A stretch of DNA of 64,000 nt from Mesostigma viride. Lineage: Eukaryota; Streptophyta; Mesostigmatophyceae; Mesostigmatales; Mesostigmataceae. The DNA is taken from contig RPFO01000130.1 in assembly GCA_009746045.1 (NCBI GenBank), forward strand, positions 967,200 to 1,031,199, given 5' to 3'. The notes under the pieces were generated by a model. It had not been told where the DNA came from, searched no databases, and saw only the letters and a program-made list of their open reading frames with translations. A program made the position numbers and the translations under genes. Positions within the stretch are counted from its first letter, which is position 1, and each line of letters begins with the position of its first letter. Shown here piece after piece: positions 33,047 through 44,698 of the stretch.

Positions 33047-33162
33047 CTGTGAAACTAATCACATTTGATGATGTGCTGGCGGGCCTGGGCATCGCATTTG
33101 AGCATTACTTCGAGCAGGGCTCAACAAGCTCGATTCGCCAACTCAACCCGAAGAAGCCCTAA
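33047..33162 (+). CDS. Possible terminal exon, unknown protein
   Basis: A frame reads KLITFDDVLAGLGIAFEHYF, EQGSTSSIRQLNPKKP and stop at 33160-33162. Amino-acid composition is normal, with no repeats. It may be a later exon of the gene starting at 32506, as the two lie on the same strand 200 bp apart; 32880-32990 also holds a normal-looking stretch (GAGFRFVLDGGVKDMN). Splice sites were not established. Confidence 0.3.
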
Positions 33163-33439
33163 GCTGCGGTAAGACATATATTTGTGTGGATGGCTCTTGA
33201 TATCATGCTGAATTTCTAGTCTTCTCTAGGTGGACAGTTCATGTGCAGCCATACAGGTCATCCATGTGTGTTTTAACCATGTTGCATGTGCCACAGATAT
33301 TATGAGCAGTATTTACTAAGTGTGCTGGAGTCGTTGTTGCATGCTTGTTGTATTTCACAGTTCACGCCTGCATGAACGCATCGTTGATACTAATGATTAT
33401 TCATATTGCATGACTGTTCTATTGGGGACGCCGCGCTTG

Positions 33440-35126
33440 ATGTCACAACGTGGCCGAAAGGGTGCATCCACCGCTGACGGCCGGTGGGTGAAATCGATGG
33501 ACGCATTTCCGAAGAAGCCAGCCGCGGGCCACACCCATGGCGCGGGCGGGGGCGCGGGCGGGGGCGGGGGCGGGGGAGAAGGCGCGGGTGCGGGCGCGGG
33601 CGCCACCCAAGACGCGGGCGCGGGCGCGGGCCCGGGCGGGGGCGGGGGCGGGGGCGCAGGCGCCGGCGCGGGTGCGGGCGCGGGCGCCACCGCCGACTTG
33701 GATGATGAGCCAGCAACCGAAGCCGAGAGGGAGAGGCACCGCTCTTCGAAGGTGTTCGATCTCGAAGTGTTTTGGGGCCGGATATGACCGTGTATGTCCG
33801 CTGGCGCCTAGCCGCATCGGAGACGTTGGTAAATGCACCGGTGAACAAGTGGCAGCCCACAGGGCCTAATGGCGAGGCTTGTGACGGGGTCACGCCCATT
33901 GGGTACACCCCGCAGGGAGATCCTGTCTATGGGTGCCTCCTCATAGAGCGTGGCAAGGCCCCCAAAGGAAGTCCTGGTCTAGTGCCGCTTTTTGAATGGG
34001 ACGAGGGCGGTGCCAGGAGATGTACCTGCGCTAGCCTTCACAGCCTTTTTCCTGACATCGTCGCCGCTGAGAAGCAGCAGTTGCTGGACGGATGGATTGA
34101 GCAGGTGCCAAAGTCCGTGGAGGATGTGCGTGCCAACAACGAGAATCTGTTCGACATCATGGAGCAAAAGCTCAAAGAGAAGCGTGAACTGCAAGCGAAC
34201 AAGGCGGTACCCTTACCGCTGCGATCTGCAGGCGACCAGTCGGTTGCGCGGGCAACACGAGCACTGAGGCTGCCCATAAAACAAGTATCTCACACGTCGC
34301 TTGCCCTGCCCGCGAGATTCAAGCGCAGATCAACCGCGCATGTGCGCCCGCTGCGCGAGGGAGCACATCAACGGCAACGCCCGCTTTGCGCACACTGATT
34401 TCCGGCAGGCACACCTTCAAGGTGAATGGAAGCCTCATACGACGCAGCGACCTACTCGTTGTTAAGCGGCCAGCCGTCACCTGCGGGCAGGGAATGCCGT
34501 GGGCACCACACATGCTGGTGAAGGTCCTTGATCTGGAAGGCGATCGCACGGAGCGTGACAGCATTGTCGCCTCTCCTTACTACGCACCGTCGTGGACGGG
34601 CCAGTTTTCTAGAGTGACATTAGGTGGCGGCAGCGCAGGGATGACGGTCCCCATTTCTGATGTACACCTGCAGCACTGGACAGTGGGCGGTACGGCAGAG
34701 GTGCACCAGCCTGAGCTGATCAGTACCGGCAAACTGTCAGCTGCCACGGTGGCGGCGTTGAAAGAGCACCCGCAGATTGACTTTGAGCATTACAAGACTG
34801 CCACCGCCGCCAGGGCAGCAGCAAAGGATGACTGCAATGCCTACTTTGCCGAGCATGGAGCACGTGCGCTTATCGGGATGCGCCTGTGTGCCCTGTTTCC
34901 GGGGATAGCGAGGAAGAGGGAGCGCTTCCATGGCTGGGTCACTAAGGTTCAGGAAAGGGGAGGTCACCTGCTCATCAAGGCGATGTGGGCTGATGGGCAG
35001 TATGAGGACTATCATGCCCTGGCGGAGGTGACGCAGTTCGTGTGCGGCTGCCCACACCCAGTCGAGGCATTTGGCCGCGCTCGCTTCTTTCCACAGGAGC
35101 TAGGCTGGCACCGTGAACGCAGGTGA
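33440..35126 (+). CDS. Hypothetical protein, frames broken twice (frameshift or short introns)
   Basis: From ATG 33440 (MSQRGRKGASTADGRWVKSM), through a Gly/Ala repeat (33540-33700), the frame reads KVFDLEVFWG. One base later, frame 2 continues with GPDMTVYVRWRLAASETLVN to about 34245. The third frame then runs to 35126. Two conserved-looking blocks share an ALFP/SLFP-x-I motif: CTCASLHSLFPDIVAAEKQQ, with LLDGWIEQVP, and MRLCALFPGIARKRERFHGW, with VTKVQERGGHL. The second continues AMWADGQYEDYHALAEV, like Tudor-type 'F-x-G-x-V...DG-x-x-E' domains. An E/G-rich run follows (35176-35336). Single-base breaks suggest pseudogene, sequencing error or unusual splicing. A nuclear role is only a guess. 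Confidence 0.5.
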
Positions 35127-35175
35127 TGGCACCCACATAGACGATGCCGTCCCTGCTGTGCACAGTGACAGTGAA

Positions 35176-35340
35176 GGCGGGGAGGAGGAGGAAGAGGGAG
35201 AGAAAGAGGGGGAGAAAGAGGGGGAGGAGGAGGGGGAGGAGGAGGGAGAGGGGGAGGGAGAGGGGGAGGGAGAATGGGAGGGGGAGGGGGAGGAGGAAGA
35301 GGGAGAGGGAGAGGGAGAGGAGGATGCGGAATGGGAGCCG
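35176..35340. repeat. Purine-rich (ggaga/ggggag) tract
   Basis: A GA-rich low-complexity tract reads as a long Glu/Gly run in one frame. It could be the acidic C-terminus of the gene above via splicing at cgcag/gtgatg (35118-35125), or simply a purine microsatellite. Confidence 0.7.
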
Positions 35341-35344
35341 GGGA

Positions 35345-35785
35345 TGACTGGTAGATGAGACGGTGCCATCTACCGGCGCATGGAATGAAGTGGTAGACAA
35401 GTTTACTCATGGTTGTCGGCAAGTAGAGCATGCACGCCTGGCCTAGCTGAATTTAAATCAATGAGTTGAGTTTGGAGAGGCTGCATTTTGCTTGGATGAA
35501 GAATGTGTTAGCATGGCCAAACTTTTATGGCTTGTAGCCAAATCCTCTTGGGGTATGTGCACAGTGTACTAGCGGTGTTGTGCAATTGCGAGGATTCCTG
35601 TCTTGTAGCGATGTGGCCTCTCACCCTGCAGCCTGGTAGATGTGTTGGCATGCAGCCACCCATCATTGGTCATCCGATCTGGTGTGATTTGCATTTGCAC
35701 ACCTTGTATTAAGGCCATGATATGATGATGTCTTGTTATTTTTAATGTGTATATGCGAAAAGAGGCATAATATGCTTGTATATAG
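35345..35785. other. Region without a gene
   Basis: AT-rich sequence between the hypothetical gene and the satellite. Short frames only. Confidence 0.45.
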
Positions 35786-35787
35786 TG

Positions 35788-36500
35788 CTAGCAAATGTCA
35801 CTACCTTTACCTATGCCTGACCTTACAAGTTGAGGATGGTCTAATGTAGTGGCAAACAGGTTATTTACAACAATTCACAGTTTTCTGACATAGTTTGAGG
35901 CAACTATACTTACCAAAATGCTTGAAAAAGGCAAAAATTGCACCATTTATGCTAGCAAACGTCACTATTTTGAGATCAAACTGGGCCCAAACTTGGCCCA
36001 TGGTCTAATCTAGTGGTGTTTAGGTTGCTTCCAACATTTCATAGCTTTCTGACATAGTTTGATATTGTTTAGTAGCTTACACTGAGCAAAATGCTTGAAA
36101 ATGGCAAAAAATGCACCATTTATGCTAGCAAACGTCACTATTTTGACGTCAGACTGAGCCCAAACTTGGCCCATGGTCTAATCTAGTGGTGTTTAGGTTG
36201 CTTCCAATATTTCATAGCTTTATGACGTAGTTTGATATTGTTTAGTAGCTTACATTGAGCAAAATGCTTGAAAATGGCAAAAAATGCAGTATTTATGCTA
36301 GCAAACGTCACTATTTTGAGTTCAGATTGACCCCAAACTTTGTGCATGGTCTATTCTAGTGGTAATTAGGTTGCTTGCAAATATCCATGATGGTTTGACG
36401 TGATTTAGTACTGTTTCCTATTTATTACTATTTAATTTAACAAAAAATGACAAAAATGTACCTTCATTGCTAGCAAATGTCACCAAGATGACGTCCGATC
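35788..36500. repeat. About 172-bp satellite, four to five copies
   Basis: Units begin with gctagcaaacgtcactattt at 35788, 35951, 36124, 36297 and 36469, spacings of 163 to 173 bp. Units carry cccaaacttggcccatggtc and gcaaaatgcttgaaaatggc. They are AT-rich and moderately diverged, with no ORF. A related family (tgctagcatttggtggcatt) borders the repeats at 42028-42870. Confidence 0.9.
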
Positions 36501-36659
36501 GATACCAAACTTTGTACGAGGTCTATTTTGGTTGCAAACATCATGCATGACAATTTTCAGCATAAAAAGACAAACTTCGGTACGAAGTACATTTTGCGTG
36601 CTGGAGTACATTCTTAATGGCTGGTAGGGTATGACCTGAGCCCACTTGGCCTTGTCCAT

Positions 36660-38231
36660 CATCTTGTTCCAAATAATGGAGAGACCTTAAGCCCCCCCAT
36701 GTCCTCTATGTACGAGCTGCTCTTTGAAGGTGTGGGCCTTGCGGCATCTAACCTCAGTGGCTGGGCCGGCCCTGCCCACGTGAGGATCCGGAGGTGCCTG
36801 CCCGGCTGGGCGGGCCGGGCGCAAACCGGCAGAGGGGCCACATGAGGTGTCTACCTGGTTGGTGCGATCGGCTAAGTGCCCTTAACTATAGCTGCAGGCG
36901 CCGCTGCTTGATGGTGCTGGTGATATGTGGCATGCCGAGGTACAAGTCCTCCTTGCGGACATGAGCAGCGTAATAATCCTACACGGAAAATTGACCGCAG
37001 CATATTGGTGACCGCGCCGTCCAGCTTGTTGGCAAGGTCAGCGGTCACTGAGAGTCCACGTCTCGGCTCCATATTACGTAAGAACAGGGAGGACCAGGCC
37101 CATAAACAGGTCCTGTTTCTCTAGCTTGCCCAAGGGCTTGCACCACAGGGCCCGGTATTGGCGTAAAGCGTGCCAGGCGAGGGAGATACGGTGGTCCACG
37201 TCGGCCTCGCAGCCATGGGGAGTAAGCTACCCAGCAACTTGACGCGGTCCCGATACAGGAAATTGGGAGCCATCAAGTAGAAAGAGGTTGGGCGGTGGCT
37301 GAGTGAGCCCAATGGCCAGAGCCTCAGTCTTCGATCTTGCTGACCTCAAGCCCCACCATGTTGAATGGGCCTCGATAGCGAGGCAGCCAAGCCACGTCTG
37401 CACGTGCTCAGCAGTGTCAATCCTCGAAGAGGGTGGTGTCGTCTGCATAGATGATATATGTCCGCTATAGCCGAATAATAATCCGTTTCCGCCCCGCCAT
37501 GCCAGAAATGGTTGGCGACTTGCACCCCTGGTTCCCCACAATGTACCCACCGGCAAATCAAGCAATTAACCGCTAGTTGTGCGCCTGAATCATTACGTAT
37601 TCGACCACAATAATGAACAGGTATGGCGAGGGCACGCAGCCCTGCCACGCACCCTTCTGTAAAGTGCATGGTGGCGTGATCCCGTAGGAAGTGCGCACCG
37701 AGGTGGTGGACCCTTCATACAGGTTGCGGATGATAGCAACAAGGGGGAGGGGGATCCGGAATAGAGCGAGGATGTCTCACAGGGCAGACCAGAAAACCGA
37801 ATCGAAGGCTTTGATGAATTATTTAATTTATTGAACCTTTGAAGCTTTGTTGAAGTCCACCAGCACAAGGTGCTAAGGGGACTCGCCAGGCTGAAGGCGG
37901 TGCAGTTCTTCCACGAGGCGGCGAGTAGCGAAAAGCGCTTGTACTGTGTTGCGGCCCAGTGGACGGAAGCTGCGAGCTGAGTCTCGCTGAGGTGGCCGTC
38001 CAGGGCATGCATGCAGTGCGCAGGCGGTTCAGGACACAACGGTCCGAGCCCCGCCAAAATGTAGCCTCGTAAGAAGGACCCGAAAAGTGGCGCGAAATGC
38101 GATTTTTGGTGTGTGCGTGCACGACGGTGACCGAATTTCCACCGATAGGCATGGCGGCCTGGCAGGCTACCGTGAGCGAATAAAAATGCAGTATAGAGGC
38201 TGGAAATTTTAGTGTATGCTCCTACGGTCAT
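36660..38231 (-). mobile_element. LINE relic RT3
   Basis: On the minus strand: an RT core fragment from 38230 downwards with HLSETQLAASVHWAATQYKR, then DIYHLCRRHHP (the broken YADD region: tatgcagacgacacc in the DNA near 37440), then an RT-thumb end with LSVTADLANKLDGAVTNMLR (37072-36990) and PAQPGRHLRILTWAG (36800). The order and sequence follow RT1 closely. Several frameshifts make it non-functional. Confidence 0.75.
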
Positions 38232-38585
38232 ATATTACTTGCCATTATTTTTTTTCGCCTCAAATTCTGTGGAATCCTTCGGCATTTTGGCGTCATTCAC
38301 AGGTGGGTGCCTGTTTTGTCGCCGATTTTCTCTCGACCCCATCAACCTGCAGCAAAAAATTTTCCCGATGAAAGTGGCCCCGACCTCTGGTTTTTTACCC
38401 TAATCGACGCATTTTTTAGTTTTAAAGGCCTTGACCGAAGCACTTTTTTCATTACCGCTTCAGTTTGCTTTAAATTAGCTGCCGCGATTTTTTATCCCAT
38501 TTCAAGGCTGGGCCAGGCGTCGCATACCCGTAATTCGTTTTTAATTGTTTTTGTGCCAAATATCGTGTCTTTTGCAGGCGTTCTT

Positions 38586-38863
38586 GGCATCAAAGACGCC
38601 ATGGCTTCAGGGGCTAAAACGGACCTCCGCACATGCGTTTCCTGCGGCGAGCATGCCAATGCCGCCAGCAATTTTTGCGCGTCTGTGACACGGACATGCG
38701 ATGCAAGACCGTTGTCGACGTGACGGAGTGGTATGTGCACATTCAGGCGCAAATTTTTTCGCTGTTGAAACCCCGGCCGGTAGCAGACAAGTATTTCACC
38801 GTATCCCCTTTTCCCGAGTCTCTCTTTTCCGTCATGTTTGCAACTTACGGAAAGCGCGTATAA
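38586..38863 (+). CDS. Cys-rich hypothetical exon, one frameshift
   Basis: After an acceptor-like ttttgcag, a frame reads GVLGIKDAMASGAKTDLRTC, then VSCGEHANAASNFC. One base later the next frame continues VCDTDMRCKTVVDVTEWYVH, then IQAQIFSLLKPRP and ends at 38863. Joined, the Cys pattern C-x2-C-x10-C-x2-C-x5-C could bind zinc. It has normal coding composition, unlike the T-rich flank. Family not recognised. It may be related to the protein at 32506. Confidence 0.35.
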
Positions 38864-39017
38864 AGCATCAGTGAGCGACAGTATGATGGCGAGCCGTTTG
38901 CTCGCATCAGGGCTGTCCGGCTTATTCTAGAGACAAGCGATATCAAGCAGAATTTGCAGCCGGATGTGAGGGAGGGGCCCTGCTGGGGTGGGAATAAACT
39001 GCTGTGAGTGACCTACC

Positions 39018-39480
39018 CTCCCTCCCTCCCTCCTCCCTCCCTCCTCCCTCCTCCCTCCCTCCCCCTCCCTCCCTCCCTCCCTCCCTCCCCCTCCTCCCTC
39101 CCTCCCTCCCTCCCTCCCTCCCTCCCTCCCTCCCTCCCTCCCTCCCTCCCTCCCCCTCCCTCCCTCCCTCCCTCCCTCCCTCCCTCCCTCCCTCCCTCCC
39201 TCCCTCCCTCCCTCCCTCCCTCCCTCCCTCCCTCCCTCCCTCCCTCCCCCCTCCCTCCCTCCCTCCCTCCCTCCCTCCCTCCCTCCCTCCCTCCCTCCCT
39301 CCCTCCCTCCCTCCTCCCTCCCTCCTCCCTCCCTCCCTCCTCCTCCCTCCTCCCTCCCTCCCTCCCTCCCTCCCTCCCTCCCTCCCTCCCTCCCTCCCTC
39401 CCTCCCTCCCTCCCTCCCTCCCTCCCTCCCTCCCTCCCTCCTCCCTCCCTCCCTCCCTCCCTCCCTCCCTCCCTCCCTCA
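39018..39480. repeat. (ccct)n microsatellite
   Basis: 460 bp of ccct with occasional shorter units. Confidence 0.97.
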
Positions 39481-39499
39481 AAGCTCGATCGCTCACTCA

Positions 39500-39870
39500 C
39501 CCACCCACCCACCACCCACCCAGCCACCCACCCAGCCACCCACCACCCACCCACCCACCCACCCACCCACCCACCCACCCACCCACCCACCCACCCACCC
39601 ACCCACCCACCACCCACCCACCCAGCCACCCACCCACCACCACCCACCCACCCACCCACCCACCCACCCACCCACCCACCCACCCACCCACCCACCCACC
39701 CACCCACCCACCCACCCACCCACCCACCCACCCACCCACCCACCCACCCACCCACCCACCCACCCACCACCCACCCACCCACCCACCCACCCACCACCCA
39801 CCCACCCACCCACCCACCCACCCACCCACCCACCCACCCACCCACCCACCCACCCACCCACCCACCCACT
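39500..39870. repeat. (ccac)n microsatellite
   Basis: 370 bp of cacc/ccac with a few shortened units, directly following the (ccct)n array. Confidence 0.97.
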
Positions 39871-39883
39871 CCTGCTCGCTCGC

Positions 39884-39927
39884 TCACTCACTCACTCACT
39901 CACTCACTCACTCACTCACCCACCCAA

Positions 39928-39963
<36 letters not shown>

Positions 39964-41440
39964 TCACTCACTCACTCACTCACTCACTCACTCACTCACT
40001 CACTCACTCACTCACTCACTCACTCACTCACTCACTCACTCACTCACTCACTCACTCACTCACTCACTCACTCACTCACTCACTCACTCACTCACTCACT
40101 CACTCACTCACTCACTCACTCACTCACTCACTCACTCACTCACTCACTCACTCACTCACTCACTCACTCACTCACTCACTCACTCACTCACTCACTCACT
40201 CACTCACTCACTCACTCACTCACTCACTCACTCACTCACTCACTCACTCACTCACTCACTCACTCACTCACTCACTCACTCACTCACTCACTCACTCACT
40301 CACTCACTCACTCACTCACTCACTCACTCACTCACTCACTCACTCACTCACTCACTCACTCACTCACTCACTCACTCACTCACTCACTCACTCACTCACT
40401 CACTCACTCACTCACTCACTCACTCACTCACTCACTCACTCACTCACTCACTCACTCACTCACTCACTCACTCACTCACTCACTCACTCACTCACTCACT
40501 CACTCACTCACTCACTCACTCACTCACTCACTCACTCACTCACTCACTCACTCACTCACTCACTCACTCACTCACTCACTCACTCACTCACTCACTCACT
40601 CACTCACTCACTCACTCACTCACTCACTCACTCACTCACTCACTCACTCACTCACTCACTCACTCACTCACTCACTCACTCACTCACTCACTCACTCACT
40701 CACTCACTCACTCACTCACTCACTCACTCACTCACTCACTCACTCACTCACTCACTCACTCACTCACTCACTCACTCACTCACTCACTCACTCACTCACT
40801 CACTCACTCACTCACTCACTCACTCACTCACTCACTCACTCACTCACTCACTCACTCACTCACTCACTCACTCACTCACTCACTCACTCACTCACTCACT
40901 CACTCACTCACTCACTCACTCACTCACTCACTCACTCACTCACTCACTCACTCACTCACTCACTCACTCACTCACTCACTCACTCACTCACTCACTCACT
41001 CACTCACTCACTCACTCACTCACTCACTCACTCACTCACTCACTCACTCACTCACTCACTCACTCACTCACTCACTCACTCACTCACTCACTCACTCACT
41101 CACTCACTCACTCACTCACTCACTCACTCACTCACTCACTCACTCACTCACTCACTCACTCACTCACTCACTCACTCACTCACTCACTCACTCACTCACT
41201 CACTCACTCACTCACTCACTCACTCACTCACTCACTCACTCACTCACTCACTCACTCACTCACTCACTCACTCACTCACTCACTCACTCACTCACTCACT
41301 CACTCACTCACTCACTCACTCACTCACTCACTCACTCACTCACTCACTCACTCACTCACTCACTCACTCACTCACTCACTCACTCACTCACTCACTCACT
41401 CACTCACTCACTCACTCACTCGCTCACTCACTCACTTGCA
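39884..41440. repeat. 1.5-kb (cact)n microsatellite
   Basis: Almost pure cact repeats from about 39885, with one short (ca)n patch at 39930-39958. The 829- and 834-codon frames reading Thr-His-Ser-Leu are artefacts of the 12-bp periodicity. True length in the genome may differ, because arrays of this size often collapse in assemblies. Confidence 0.97.
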
Positions 41441-41662
41441 CATGCACCACATGCGCAAGGAGGACACCAAGCGCTGCACCAACCACTGTTCAATTAGCTG
41501 GGCTGTGATGCCAATGGCAAGGGTACGGGGGTGTCCATGTTGGTGCAGGACATGAAGGCTGACAAGGTCAGGCAGAATTTGTGCAGGGAGGTGCCACTAG
41601 CTCCTCGCGATACCGAGATGAGGGCGCGCAAACGCATCAACGCCGTGCCGCCTGTGGAGTAA
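41441..41662 (+). CDS. Probable terminal exon of unknown gene
   Basis: Straight after the microsatellite comes HMHHMRKEDTKRCTNHCS. Then, after an acceptor-like attag at about 41497, a second frame reads LGCDANGKGTGVSMLVQDMK, ADKVRQNLCREVPLAPR and DTEMRARKRINAVPPVE, with a stop at 41660-41662. Composition is normal for protein and stops bound it cleanly. It would be the 3' end of a plus-strand gene whose upstream exons lie before the arrays, perhaps the Cys-rich exon at 38586. The function is unknown. Confidence 0.4.
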
Positions 41663-42027
41663 TTTTCAGCTACAATACTTGGCATGCTGTGGGTGTACAT
41701 GTAAAATGACCTTTCTAGCCCATTCGACAGCTGCCAATATTATTTTCAGCAAGCCCCTCCGTATAATGGAGATTGCGTGAGCATCCACATGGCCACATGT
41801 GCATATTGTCAGCTGTGCCCAGCCAGTGTTTATATCGATGAACTTTTGTGTGTGGCTCCTGGAGGTTGTGTTTTATCACTTGTGAATGGTTTTCATGTTT
41901 TAATGAGTAATCTAATTTGGAGCTGACCATGTATTCCACAATGGCAGTTTCGCATCCATGGGTATAGTAAGCATTTGCAGTGGAAACTGGCAGGTATGGC
42001 ATTGATAACTCTACCAAATAGAATATG

Positions 42028-42870
42028 ATGGGCCTGAGTTTTTGTGGGATGTCTAAAATAATGATGGCAAAGGTGCATGCAAGTTTCCAGCCTCAACAGA
42101 GCACATCTTGTATGGAAACTGCAATGAAATGTGTTGAAAATTGCGAAATAGGTGCATTTTTGGTAACATTTGTGAGCATATTGTTGTCTGTAATATGGAG
42201 GCAGATGGTGCGCAAGGATAGATGGCAAGTAGTGATGAAGGAGACCACCCCCAAGCCTGTGGGGGCTCCGCGTGTGACCAAGTATGGCATTCATAGCGAT
42301 TCGGGCCGCGGTGCCCACACCCCTGTAACTAGGACCTAGATAGCTTATACCATCCATTCCATCCCCTGTTCCGCTCCCACTGAGGGCTTATGCTCACGTG
42401 ACGCAGTCACGTGTCTATTAATTAATTAATTAATTAATTTGTGAGCAAACGGACATCAAATAAACCATGATGGGCCTGAATTTTTGTGGAATGTCTAAAA
42501 TAATGATGGCAAAGGTGCATGCAAGTTTCCAGCCTCAACTGAGCACATCTTGTATGGAAACTGCCATGAAATGTGATGAAAAATACGAAAAACGTGCATT
42601 TTTTGTAACATTTGTGAGCAAACTGACATCAAATACCATATGATGGACCTGAATTTTCGTGGGATGTCTAGAATAATGATGTTTAAGATGCCTGCAAGTT
42701 TCCAGCCTCAACGGAGCACATCTTGTATGGAAACTGCCATGAAATGTGATGAAAAATACGAAAAACGCACATTTTTGCTAGCATTTGGTGGCATTTTGTC
42801 ACCAAATGCGGTTGGATGACCATCAGATCTTGTGTACAGTCATTAGTAATGAGTATCAACTTACTTGCAA
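42028..42870. repeat. Roughly 172-bp satellite, second family
   Basis: Units start gatgggcctgaatttttgtg-like at 42028, 42468 and 42642. Subtracting the 269 bp due to the SINE insertion, spacings are about 171 and 174 bp. Units share aaggtgcatgcaagtttcca and atcttgtatggaaactgcca. The right edge carries tgctagcattt, linking it to 35788-36500. Confidence 0.9.
42179..42437 (+). mobile_element. SINE-A insertion with 10-bp target duplication
   Basis: A 259-bp element runs from tattgttgtctgtaatatgg to a (taat)n tail and interrupts the satellite. It is flanked by tttgtgagca at 42169-42178 and 42438-42447. It contains gtgggggctccgcgtgtgac, gcgattcgggcc (loosely like a pol III B box) and a terminal palindrome cacgtgacgcagtcacgtg. 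This copy defines the limits of the family. Confidence 0.9.
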
Positions 42871-43089
42871 ACAGCCAGGTCAAGAACTCTTCATTTGCAT
42901 ATTAGAAGGTATTTGTTTATATTAAAATCCTGAAAAATGCTAAAAATAGACATGCCAAAAATAGGTCAGCCGAGGTCCGGTAGGTCCGGAAAGTTGCAAT
43001 CCTTCTACTAGTGTCCTGAAGATGCTACCTACCAAGATCTAGCATGTTTCGACTATAATTGCGTCGTGCAGGAGTAATAAGGCTATTTT

Positions 43090-44345
43090 TTGGCACTTTC
43101 AGACCGTTGTGGATGAGCCGCATGAGAAGCTTGAGGGGGGCTGCCCCTTCAAATGGATGCACACCCCTCTAGCTGTAGTTGCCGGGGTCGGCCAGGCGGG
43201 CGACCCCTTGTTTTTGTACAGCATGATTCGTGCGAACTGCATGTGTTGCCAGGCCGCTGGGGGCCGGCGGTTGCGACGGCAGCAGAATGCGATTACAGAT
43301 GTCCCGGAAGAGCTGCATGACACCAGGGTCCTCAAACTCGGCGGCGAGTTTCACGACCGCTGCCGGAATCTAGTCGGAGCCTGTGGCTGCATCTTAAACC
43401 TCCGGAGCACCATGAGATCGGGCTGTGGCGCCATGGTTGTTGTATAGACAAAGTCGCGACGGTTATAACTTTCACGCCTGGAAACCGCAATCTGATGCGC
43501 GCGAGCACGAGACGGTGCAGGTCCGAATCCACCGTGCTGACAGAATCTTGCAGCACGCGAGCGTCAACAACAGAGGGGCGCTGAGCTCGGCGTACGCAAA
43601 TATAGTCAAGGCAGACCACCCAATCCGACGGCCCCCAAAAATTAAGGCGGCAAGCTGGCAGCTGCTGGGCGGGGCGTGCACGAAAGAAGCATTCACATGC
43701 AACCAGCGCAGATTCTGCCAACCAATCCGCAAAGAGATCCGTGTTACCGTTGGCCGTCCTGTTCAAGGGGGCGTACTGAGCGCTGCCGGTGCCGACTGGC
43801 AGCATCACTGGCGTTGTCGTCGAGCAGCATAACCAGGAAGTGCCTGGCTGGGGTGCTGGCATCCTCCGCCTTGAGGGCGCTGAAGAAGGCGGCACGTTGA
43901 ATCCGCCTGATCTCGGCCCGCATGTGGCGCATATAGCCGCCACAACAACGGTGAGCTCATGGTGAGAATGTCCTTCAGTGGCCTCAAAAGTAGCCACTAG
44001 CACACGCGGGGATCTCATGCAACATGATGGACTGGAGGTCACTGGGCTGATCGGTTGCCCGTGAGCACAGCTAGGAGGCCCACACCGCCTTGGCCCGGCC
44101 TGCGGCGCCGCCACCGCAGTGGAATCGCCAGCCTGCACGGAGGTCGTCGACCATAAGCCCGTTGACCCTTGTTGTGGGTCGACGGTGCGCCGATGCTCCT
44201 GGACTCCGAGGACGGCGATCGATATGGTTGTCGGCGCACAAGGCGATCAGCACGTCGATGCGTTGACATGCTGGGGTGCTGCTGCTGGTAGAAGGATCTG
44301 CACTGAGGGAGGGTGCGCTCATTAAAGCTAGCAATACCAACCAAG
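43090..44345 (-). mobile_element. LINE relic RT4 with APE-type endonuclease
   Basis: The minus strand from 44344 reads MVGIASFNERTL, the typical start of an APE-like endonuclease. Frames broken by shifts then give VLIALCADNHID, HRRPTTRVNGLMVDDLRAGW, DYICVRRAQRPSVVDARVLQ and VDSDLHRLVLARIRLRF, where S/V-D-x-H matches the catalytic SDH region. The RT start follows: ARIMLYKNKGSPA with NYRGVCIHLKG. It stops near 43090 before the catalytic RT motifs. It is the only relic here with the EN domain, showing that the LINE family encodes EN plus RT. Confidence 0.8.
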
Positions 44346-44513
44346 AATGGGCCGTTGCCCTTTTACATATAGCGGGGGGGTGGGGGTGGAGGTGGGGGTG
44401 GAGAAGGGCCGGTAGTGCTGGAGGTGGGGTGGGGGGGGATCGAGGGGGTGGGGGGGGAGGAGGGTGGCGATTGGGGTTAATACTTTTCAACGCATGGAGG
44501 GCTTTCTTTCTTT

Positions 44514-44698
44514 ACTTGCCCACGCTCCTTGTTATGATATGCTCACATGGGTCTTATTGCACCCACCGGACCTAGCTTGCCGGATCGTCTATCGTGTCCG
44601 ATTGCTGCAGTGCCGGCATGCCTCTGGCATGAAGGAGAAAGGGGTTCCGATCTGCCCTTTCTTCCTGTTGTGCACATTAATTAATTAATTAATTAAAC
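44514..44698 (+). mobile_element. SINE-B fragment 4
   Basis: From ttacttgcccacgctccttg to gttgtgcacattaattaatt. Both ends of the element are lacking compared with copy 1, and it joins head-on a reverse copy at the (taat)n tail. Confidence 0.75.

Noticed and set aside
35113-35358. Independent acidic protein of 81 residues
   Set aside because: It is mostly a purine microsatellite in frame. It may be the tail of the upstream gene, but not a separate gene.
39004-41508. Open frames of 834 and 829 codons reading Ser-Leu-Pro, Thr-His-Pro and Thr-His-Ser-Leu
   Set aside because: They are created by tetranucleotide arrays with a 12-bp coding period. No start context, domain or splice support.
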